Of a stretch of 10,000 nt of DNA, positions 9,812 to 10,000 are shown in pieces. This stretch comes from Magnetospirillum sp. GTDB lineage: Bacteria > Pseudomonadota > Alphaproteobacteria > Rhodospirillales > Magnetospirillaceae. The notes below the pieces were generated by a model. That model saw only the letters and a list, made by a program, of their open reading frames with translations. It had not been told where the DNA came from and did not search any database. The stretch spans positions 1 through 10,000 of the forward strand of contig JAIWOG010000096.1 in NCBI GenBank assembly GCA_020217035.1, read 5' to 3'. The stretch's first letter is position 1; each line of letters starts with the position of its first letter. Made by a program: the position numbers and the translations under genes.

Positions 9812-10000
9812 TCACCGTCCATGCCGGACGACGGTGGTGACCGGCACCAACACGAAGCCCTTGGCCGCCAAGGTTGGCAGCCAGCCGGACAGCGCCTCGA
9901 TGGTGCCGTCATGGGGATGGCCGATGGCGATGGCGGCGCCATGCTTGCGAGCATAGGATTCGGTCTTGGCCAATTGTTCGCGCACCGCCGACACCGCCAT
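9812..10000 (-). CDS. Divergent polysaccharide deacetylase (YibQ-like), C-terminal part
   Basis: Only the last 62 residues are in the window; the frame is open at the right edge and a Met codon falls there by chance. The end shows a helix (AKTESYARKHG), then AAIAIGHPHDGTIEALSGWL and PTLAAKGFVLVPVTTV, matching the C-terminal part of the YibQ / divergent polysaccharide deacetylase family ('G.AI.IGHP...T...L..WLP.L...G..LVPVS'). The family has a deacetylase-like barrel and is usually periplasmic; its substrate is not settled. The stop at 9812-9814 lies 11 bases upstream of the copZ -35 hexamer. Catalytic residues lie off the edge. Confidence 0.75.
   Translation of the reverse strand: MAVSAVREQLAKTESYARKHGAAIAIGHPHDGTIEALSGWLPTLAAKGFVLVPVTTVVRHGR

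Overview
The window is GC-rich, densely coded DNA from an alphaproteobacterium. The gene order tpiA-secG-pyrG-kdsA-eno, followed across a divergent spacer by ppiD-trpE, together with the protein sequences, suggests the Rhodospirillales (Magnetospirillum-like). That placement is inference from order and sequence character, not from a database search.

Left half (1-4757, all minus strand, so transcription runs right to left): tpiA (triosephosphate isomerase), secG (Sec translocon subunit), pyrG (CTP synthase), kdsA (KDO-8-phosphate synthase, metal-dependent type) and eno (enolase, running off the left edge). This housekeeping block joins glycolysis (tpiA, eno), nucleotide synthesis (pyrG), lipopolysaccharide sugar synthesis (kdsA; CTP from PyrG is used to activate KDO) and secretion (secG). 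pyrG and kdsA are 5 bases apart, and kdsA and eno 29 bases apart. The tpiA-secG gap holds several inverted repeats, one a bulged 16-bp hairpin. A perfect TTGACA lies upstream of tpiA.

Middle (4894-5882, minus strand): a decayed sulfur-metabolism locus, the most unusual part of the window. In order it carries a DsrE-family gene broken by in-frame TGA and TAG stops, a TusA-like gene that has lost its C-terminus, the two ends of a sulfide:quinone-oxidoreductase-like flavoprotein joined with the middle missing, and a short tail resembling DUF1641. A strong Shine-Dalgarno sequence remains at its start and a 10-bp hairpin at its end. An AT-rich spacer with a 9-bp perfect inverted repeat separates it from ppiD.

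Right half (plus strand): ppiD (membrane-anchored periplasmic folding factor) overlaps trpE (anthranilate synthase component I) by 4 bases and is probably co-transcribed with it. A clear intrinsic terminator follows trpE, so trpG is not directly downstream. Convergent to this is a small minus-strand copper chaperone gene (CopZ-like) with a well-formed CueR-type operator in a 19-bp-spacer promoter. The right edge holds the C-terminus of a YibQ-like divergent polysaccharide deacetylase.

I found no tRNA, rRNA, CRISPR array, insertion sequence or phage gene.
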